Positions 57,842 to 64,000 of a stretch of DNA of 64,000 bases are shown here, one piece after another. How positions within the stretch are numbered: the first letter of the stretch is position 1; each line of letters opens with the position of its first letter. The translations under genes and the position numbers were made by a program. The DNA is from Corylus avellana. Its lineage: Eukaryota; Streptophyta; Magnoliopsida; Fagales; Betulaceae. The notes under the pieces were generated by a model that saw only the letters and a program-made list of their open reading frames with translations, was not told the origin of the DNA and did no database searches. The stretch is from the NCBI RefSeq assembly GCF_901000735.1, contig NC_081543.1, positions 10,399,921 to 10,463,920 on the forward strand. The letters run 5' to 3'.

Positions 57842-60203
57842 TCAAGAAGAAGCAGCAGGAAGAGAGGATTCCTCGACTCGTTTGCATACGATTATGGCGG
57901 AAGCAAAACAATCGGCGTTGTTTTGCACAGGTGATCTTTTAGGCGGAGATGGAGCGATTGCGAGTCTACCCATGAAGAAAAAGAAGAGGAAAAACAGGAA
58001 TTCTCTTCCCTCAACCGCCGTAAGTTCTCTCAATTTCTCCGCTTCGTCACCCACGCCTCAATCGCAGGCACATGATCCAATTCTCAATCTTACCCACGAG
58101 AACGGAATTGCTTCTTGTGCTGATTATCTTAATTACAATATTAATCTTGATGTTAATCTAGCAATTAATTGCTCCGATAATGCTAATAATAATGATATGG
58201 AGAAGAATAAGAAGAAGAAGAGTAAGAAGGTTCTAGAACAAGAAGAATCGTGGGTGGTTTCGCCGTCAGGAACCACGTGCTCATATGATTTTCCCACTAA
58301 TGACACTGACGCAAATGAGATCGAAGAGGAAAAAGATTGCAACAAAAAAAAAGATAGGAGGAGGAGGAGGAAGAGAAATGGTAGCAAGTGTTGCGAGCTA
58401 GCGAGAGAGGAGGATAGGGCTTTTGAGTTTGATAAGCAGAAAAGAGAGCCCGATTACCGAATAAAGAGCAGGATTGGTCCATTTGATGTGAGTTTAGAAA
58501 ACGAAGTTTTGAAGATTGAGGATATTCTTTCGCGAAGGATTTACAAGAGTAATGGCACGAGAACAGACTTAAAGGATGGCCAGCATGATGATGAAGAGGA
58601 ACCCACTTTCTCTTTCAAGGCTGCAAACAATCCTTCCATTCTAGCTATTGATGGTTGCTGCAACTTAGCTGGGGAGGTTGAGGATGAAGCTGTTATAATA
58701 CCAAGCATTTATGCAAGCTTGAAAGAAGAAAAGGTACAGCAAAATGAGCTAAAAATTGGAAAGACTGTTAGTTCCAAGCAAAGGCGAAGAACCAAAAAAC
58801 AGCGAAGAATTGCTCGCATTGATGTTCGAAAGGTGTCTCCATACTTTCAGAAGATACCCAAAGAAGGAGAAAATGCAGATGACCCCCATCTCAATCTCAC
58901 CCATGAGAATGGAATTGCTTCTTGTGCTGATTATCTTAATTATAGGAAGCGAAGGAAGATCAATGACATTAAATGTGATGTTAATCTATCAATTAATTGC
59001 TACAATAATACTAATAATAATGGTAAGAAGAAGAAGAAGAAGAAGAGTAATCCTAGTTCTAGTAAGAAGGGTCTAGAAGTAGAAGACTCGTGGGTGGTTT
59101 CGTCATCAGGAACCTGGTGCTCATATGATTCTCATACAAATGACACTTCCCCAAATGTGATCAAAGGGGAAAAAGATTGCAACAAGAGCAAAGACAAGAG
59201 GAGGAAGAGAAATGATAGCAACACAGATGAGAGGAGGAGGAAGAGAAATGATAGCAAGTGTTGTGAGCTAGTAAAAGAGGAGGATAAGGCTTTTGAGTTT
59301 GATATGCAGAAAAGGGAGCCCGGTTACCAAATGAAGAGCAGAATTGGACCATTGGATGGAAGTTATGAAAATGAGGTTTTGAAGCTTGAGGATGTCCTTT
59401 CGCAAAGCATTTACAAGAGCAATGGCACGAGAACAAACTTAAAGGATGGCCAACACGATGATGAGGAGGAACCCACTTTCTCTTTTAAGGTCACAAACAA
59501 TCCCTCCATTCTAGCTATTGATGGTGGCTGCAACTTAGCTGGGGAGGTTGAGAATGAAGCTGTTATAATACCAAGCATTTATGCAAGCTTGAAAGAAGAA
59601 GTACAGCAAAATGAGCTAGAAATTGGAAAGACTGTTGGTTCCAAGCGAAGGAGAAGAAAGGAAAAACAGCAAACAATTGCTCATGTTAATGTTCGAAAGG
59701 TCTCCCCATACTTCTGTAGGTCAAAAGGACAACAAGAGGCGAGAAATGACGATAATGGTAGACAATTTAGCCCAACAAGAGCTTGTGCAAAAGCTCGCGC
59801 TACTTCTGCGAAGGTCTCCCCCTACTTTCAAAAGATATCCAAAGAAGAACAGCAAGAGGTGAGAAATGACGGTAATGATAGACAATTGAGACCCAAAAAA
59901 GCTTGTGCAAAAGCTCGTGCTACTTCTGTGAAGGTCTCCCCCTACTTTCAAAAGATATCCAAAGAAGAAGAAAATGCAGATGGCCTTCTGTTGGAAGGTA
60001 AAAATGGGTGTAAAACAGGTGTGGAAGTTAGTACTGTTCTATCTACTTCTGAGAAGCTAGGTGAAGCTTACCTAAGAAAAAGTCCAGATAACATGTGGAA
60101 ACCTCCTCGCTCCAGCTATGGTCTACTCCAAGAGGATCATGCCCATGATCCTTGGAGGGTATTGGTGATATGTATGCTCCTAAATCGGACAACTGGTTTG
60201 CAG
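57819..60203 (+). CDS. MBD4L: MBD4-like DNA glycosylase, first exon (partial gene)
   Basis: One 795-codon exon ends at a GTATTT donor after LNRTTGLQ. The last 50 residues (KSPDNMWKPPRSSYGLLQED, DPWRVLVICMLLNRTTG) are the start of the HhH-GPD glycosylase fold of plant MBD4-like enzymes, which remove uracil or thymine from mismatches with G in base excision repair. The helix-hairpin-helix and catalytic Asp must lie in exons right of 64000; I see none in 60204-64000. The rest is a long Lys/Glu/Asn-rich, probably disordered region with a duplicated segment of about 270 residues and four VSPYF motifs (residues 339, 628, 666, 706). From memory Arabidopsis MBD4L is about 445 residues, so this N-terminus is unusually long. 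Confidence 0.88.
58074..59950 (+). repeat. Internal tandem duplication within MBD4L exon 1
   Basis: Unit 1 (58074-58880) and unit 2 (58881 to about 59710) share long stretches, for example LTHENGIASCADYLNY, EVLKIEDIL/EVLKLEDVL, KDGQHDDEEEPTFSF, NNPSILAIDG and NEAVIIPSIYASLKEE. After unit 2 a 38-40 codon unit follows, built on VSPYF and ending ACAKARATSxK. It recurs with starts at 59700, 59814 and 59934. Confidence 0.95.
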
Positions 60204-61029
60204 GTATTTTCTGGTATTTTGTGTTGCTTTAGCCTATTTACTAGTCAATTGTTCATTTAATTTGAGCTTTTGCAACTTCATTGCTATAACTATACGCTAT
60301 TCTCTGAAGCAATAGTTGGCTAGTTAGAAATTTCCATTCTTTCTAGGATGTCATGATTTTGTTATAGAAGCTGCCAAATTTATGATGGCTGATTAGATGA
60401 TTTTGTCTTTAATTGTGGACAACAAAATTAGACATTGCATCAATGGTATTCTGGTTGATTAGGTTATGCTACAGCTTAGCTTTTGGCATTGCTCGGCTCT
60501 TTTCCAGCATAATATTTACAAAAGTGGTACCAACCTGGCTCACTCTACTATTCCTTACTTGGGAATTGGAACATTTGAAAGTGCGTAGTTATTTGTGTAT
60601 TGATGGCTATTAATAAGAACTGATATGCTTCTTTCTTCATTTCTCTATCACTTCTATCATGGAATAGAGTATTGCTCCTTACAACCTCACGTGGATCATT
60701 TATTATTGTTTTATTTTTAAATCTTCTTTTTGACATTTAGGCAATAGCTATCATTTAGCGTACACATTCTGTATTTTTTTTTTTTTTCTTTCTCTATGAT
60801 TTCTACAGCAGCACTATGGCTGCCTTCTTTTACCTGCCTTCAATTGCCTCCCTAATTTCCATATCTTTCTGTTAGTGTTCTTCATTTTTTTTTTTGAATT
60901 TCTGTCAGTTGCTTCCCATACAGGTGGTAAGGGGAAGGATTCTTTATACTACTAGATTTTAAGCTATTGAACTTCAGTGGTTATGGCAGACACAAGAACT
61001 AGATAAGAACCAGGGCAGCCTACTAGTTA

Positions 61030-62300
61030 GGGATTAGGATTTCCTATGACCAATATAGCTGGGTTAAAGGCTGGGTTGTATGGTCAAGAAGGATAGTTTA
61101 GGGATTGTGGGGATTAGGATTTCCTATTGAAAAACCCTAATCTTACCAAAATTACACCTATTCTGAATGTATAGGTGTTTCACACAATATTATGCGGAAA
61201 TAGATCTGACCTAACAAATAATAATTAACCAAAAACAGATATGCAATGAACAATAAAGAACACAGATATTTTGGTTACGAAGAGGAAACCAATTAGAGAA
61301 CTCTCTAATTGTAAAACCTCTCCGGGGCAGCCAAACCCAGGAAATCAATCAACTCAGTAAAAGAATAAAGGATTACAAGACGTTCACACTTACAAAACCT
61401 TCGCAATTGACACGATTTTGTATAAGACAAGTGACCCACTTGCCTTCTAGTGCAGTAGCCTTTTCTAGAGACAGCTGGCACAATCCTTCTACGTGATCTC
61501 CCTTCACCGGAACTCCGGTTGACTTCACTTCAACAATCAACAAATAAACACAAACAATCACTCTAAGATAGAGAACAGACTCTTTATGTCACAGACTCTC
61601 TTAGCACACGATGGCGAATTCTAGATCAGAAATTCGTGCCTTTATCTTCCTATAGAGGTGTATTTATAATAGTCCCATCATACCTAGACCTAGGAAAGAG
61701 TTTATATTCATTTAAAACTGTTACAGGTATGTGGCGCCCGGACGGGAACATGTGCCGTCCAGACGGGACAACAAAACACAGCCAGAACATGTTTTTAACA
61801 TATGGCCGTCTGCAATCTCGTCCGGACGAGATTGCGCACGAGCCATTCCGCCCAGCTTCGTAGTCTTCTCTTTATGGCCCGTTTTGACCCAGTAAACATT
61901 AGAATTAGCTAAACCTTGTGAAACATAACTTTGTAGATCCTTGAGTTAGCTTTCCAACGCCACAAAAATTGCTTCAATTAGAGGCCTGAAACTCAAGATA
62001 TGACCTTTTTAGTAAAAGTCGTCCGGACGGGTTTAGACGAGACTGCAGACGAGGCTCTCGGGAATTCTTGTTTATCAAGCTCGTCCGGACGGGATTGCAA
62101 ACGAGGTTGCAGACGAGGCTCTCGGGGAAAATAGAATTCTTCTTCTCGTCCGAACGGTAATTGAATGGATGATGAATCTTGGCACTTTTGGTCACCATTT
62201 TGCTTACCGAATTAAGCCAACAAGAACTTACACCTATGACCAATATAGCTGGGTTAAAGGCTGGGTTGTATGGTCAAGAAGGATAGTTTAGGGATTGTGT
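61030..62300. repeat. About 80-base tandem duplication split by the solo LTR
   Basis: The unit GGGATTAGGATTTCCTAT plus GACCAATATAGCTGGGTTAA and on to GATTGTG starts at 61030. It restarts at 61110 but is interrupted after CCTAT; the remainder resumes at 62233 with CCTATGACCAATATAG and runs to about 62300. The LTR therefore inserted into an existing duplication. Confidence 0.85.
61123..62237 (-). mobile_element. Solo LTR with 5-bp target duplication
   Basis: Body 61128-62232 (1105 bases), starting TGAAAAACCCTAATC and ending AGAACTTACA, so TG and CA at the ends. CCTAT is on both sides (61123-61127, 62233-62237). On the minus strand a TATA-like TATAAATACACC lies near 61663-61674, fitting an LTR promoter, with the region to its right (up to 62232) being U3. 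No internal coding sequence is present, so it is a recombined solo LTR. Confidence 0.8.
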
Positions 62301-62870
62301 AGGGTTCGGAGTTGAAATAACATAAGAAAAGTGAGAATCAAAGGTGCAGTCCATGGCTATGAACAGTATCCGTTAGTGGTATTTGTGAACAGTAGCTATG
62401 AAGGTGCCAACAATTTAAGTTTCATATCTTGTGGATTTTCTATGCCAATTGATGGGCTATGTTAGGGTTTGTAAAACTAGAATTTAGGGATTGATAGAGG
62501 CTTGAAAGTGTTTGATGAGGTCTGGTTGAAGTTCAAGATAAAGAAAAAGTGGGAGAGTAAGAAGAAAAAGTTTAGAAACCTTGGAGTCTCACGATGGAGT
62601 TCTATGCATCTCAACTAGAAGAATTTTAATGGAGTCTTGGCATTGAAGAAACCATAATATGCTGAAAAGTTATTAGTCAAAGTTCTCTAATTCTTTACAA
62701 GGTCACAAGACTTGCTTATATAGAAGCAAAATCCTTAACAAAAAAGATGGTGAACATAAAACTCCTACTAGGAAAACGACAAACTTTTAACAACCAAGCA
62801 AGACTAAGAAATGAAACAGGCTGGACTCGTAATCAAACAACCTCTAAATTAACATCCCAAATTTGAAAAT

Positions 62871-63069
62871 TTAATAAAAGAGAAATGTTACCGGAACTCC
62901 TTCTTTTACACTCCCAAGTGCTCACTCTCTAACGCTGCTATTGCAAAAAGAGAGTGAGCATATAGAATTAAAAAACATTAATGGAAAGCTGACGTGGCAA
63001 ATGCCACATTAGGGAGTAGAACTTGGGAGTGTAAAAGAGGGAGTTCATGTAGCATTTCTCTTAATAAAA
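62871..63069. mobile_element. Foldback MITE with perfect 9-bp target duplication
   Basis: Body 62880-63060 (181 bases). The left end is GAGAAATGTTACCGGAACTC and the right end GAGTTCATGTAGCATTTCTC, an inverted pair continuing into TTTTACACTCCCAAG. TTAATAAAA is on both sides (62871-62879, 63061-63069). A Mutator-type duplication length. Confidence 0.92.
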
Positions 63070-64000
63070 TACCTCGAGAGTTATAATTTTATAATATGTA
63101 CGATCTGTTTCCAATCCGTTTAGTAAATGCAATGTTGGCTTTGCAAATCTACAAGATCGCCTCCTGCATCACATACAATGTGGAGTTATTTTTTTGGAGG
63201 CTTGTGTCAATGACAATGTGGGGTCCACTAACAATTTTGTTGCAGAAAGGTTGTGACCGAATTGATCTGATGATCGTGAAGAACTTCACAAGAATAAGGT
63301 AGGAATTTTAGAAGCTGAACTGATTACAACATAGATTTGTGGCTTACCAAAAAGAAAAAGAAAAAATTGTTTGGGAAGTTACACGCACCCGGTGGGAAAT
63401 GGAGCCACTTCCTCACCCTCCACCTAGATACAAAGGGAGGAAGTACCATTTGAGCTACAGCTCATTCGTTACAAAAAAAAGGTTCTCTTTTCTACTTAAA
63501 AGGAAAAAAAGTAGAAAAGAAAGAATACTCGTGGATTTGTGGATCAGTGACTGAAAAGCATAAGCTTATCACTGCAAGTGTACTTCTGAATATTCAATGT
63601 CTTCCCAGGAAAGACTCAGTTGTTTCTGTACAGTTTGGAGGACATTTCATTGCTAATGGCAAAGAAAGCTGCTCTCCACCCCTGCTTGTAAGCGTGTCTG
63701 GTAGACAGTGTTCATCTGGATTTCAGTTGGGCCTCTTGAGATTTGGTTGAATGTGCATGGATTGCCTGTCTTGATCTTTAAACGTCAGTAATTTTGTTAT
63801 CATCTTAGAGATTATCATAGTTGCTAATTCTGTTGTATAAATTTTTTGTTTGTAACAGTACATCAAAAAAGTACTTATTTTACTTGAAAGCTGAAAACAA
63901 ACTTATACAGCCAAATATGAGTTACTTTGATTTGTTCAGTTTGGTTTTGCTTCAGATGCTGGGTATGGTTCCATGGGATCCTTGGTCTGGTTATAGGTTG

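Larger units (their letters stand above)
60204..64000. other. MBD4L intron 1 (at least 3.8 kb) with repeats
   Basis: No exon with glycosylase-fold sequence is recognisable up to the window end. It holds a solo LTR (61123-62237), a foldback MITE (62871-63069) and AT-rich filler. Open frames at 63096-63302 and 63339-63554 lack recognisable homology. Confidence 0.6.

Noticed and set aside
61030..62300. A short LTR element with 60-base LTRs
   Set aside because: The 60-base repeats are a prior tandem duplication; the real element is the 1105-base solo LTR with CCTAT on both sides.
63096..63554. Possible MBD4L second exon near the right edge
   Set aside because: Neither frame contains helix-hairpin-helix or catalytic glycosylase motifs; the true exon must lie beyond the window.

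Overview
This window is nuclear DNA from a higher plant, most likely a woody eudicot. The genes have GT-AG introns with AT-rich intron sequence, and they encode plant families: an RLCK-VII kinase, a nodulin-like MFS transporter, the plastid rhodanese STR8, TFIIH p44/GTF2H2 and an MBD4-like glycosylase. The intergenic space is full of small plant transposons (foldback MITEs, TRIMs, a SINE, LINE tails, a solo LTR). The species cannot be named from the sequence. There are no CRISPR arrays, operons or tRNA genes. Four runs of N (100, 100, 100 and 20 bases) mark scaffold gaps.

Layout. 1-14.4 kb: a segment of about 8 kb appears twice in direct orientation (copy A 1-8237, copy B 8338-14384), split by a 100-N gap. 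Each copy has the first exon of a minus-strand plant protein of unknown function, a head-to-head plus-strand relative, a foldback element and a small 88-codon reading frame. 14.7-17.3 kb: foldback elements and a SINE with a TRIM nested in it. 17.6-21.6 kb: a complete five-exon receptor-like cytoplasmic kinase. 24.3-26.0 kb: a two-exon GT4 glycosyltransferase whose only intron is a TRIM remnant. 28.0-30.4 kb: a minus-strand MFS transporter lacking its first exon. 31-38.3 kb: a gene-poor stretch with a decayed Copia element and two gaps. 38.5-51.1 kb: an eight-exon STR8-type rhodanese gene with a frameshift in its last exon and several transposons in its introns. 52.4-57.5 kb: minus-strand GTF2H2 (p44 of TFIIH). 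57.8-64 kb: a divergent MBD4-like DNA glycosylase gene; its huge first exon is in view and its catalytic exons lie beyond the right edge.

How the genes relate. This is ordinary plant euchromatin, with independently transcribed genes. The one suggestive pairing is GTF2H2 and MBD4L: both belong to DNA repair (nucleotide excision and base excision) and they share one short divergent promoter region. STR8 and GTF2H2 are convergent. The most striking structural observations are the TRIM that makes up the whole intron of the glycosyltransferase gene at an AGGT site, a transposon set with readable target-site duplications, an internal 270-residue duplication with VSPYF motif repeats in MBD4L, and the gap-bounded duplicated 8-kb block, which may be a true tandem duplication or two haplotypes assembled in series.
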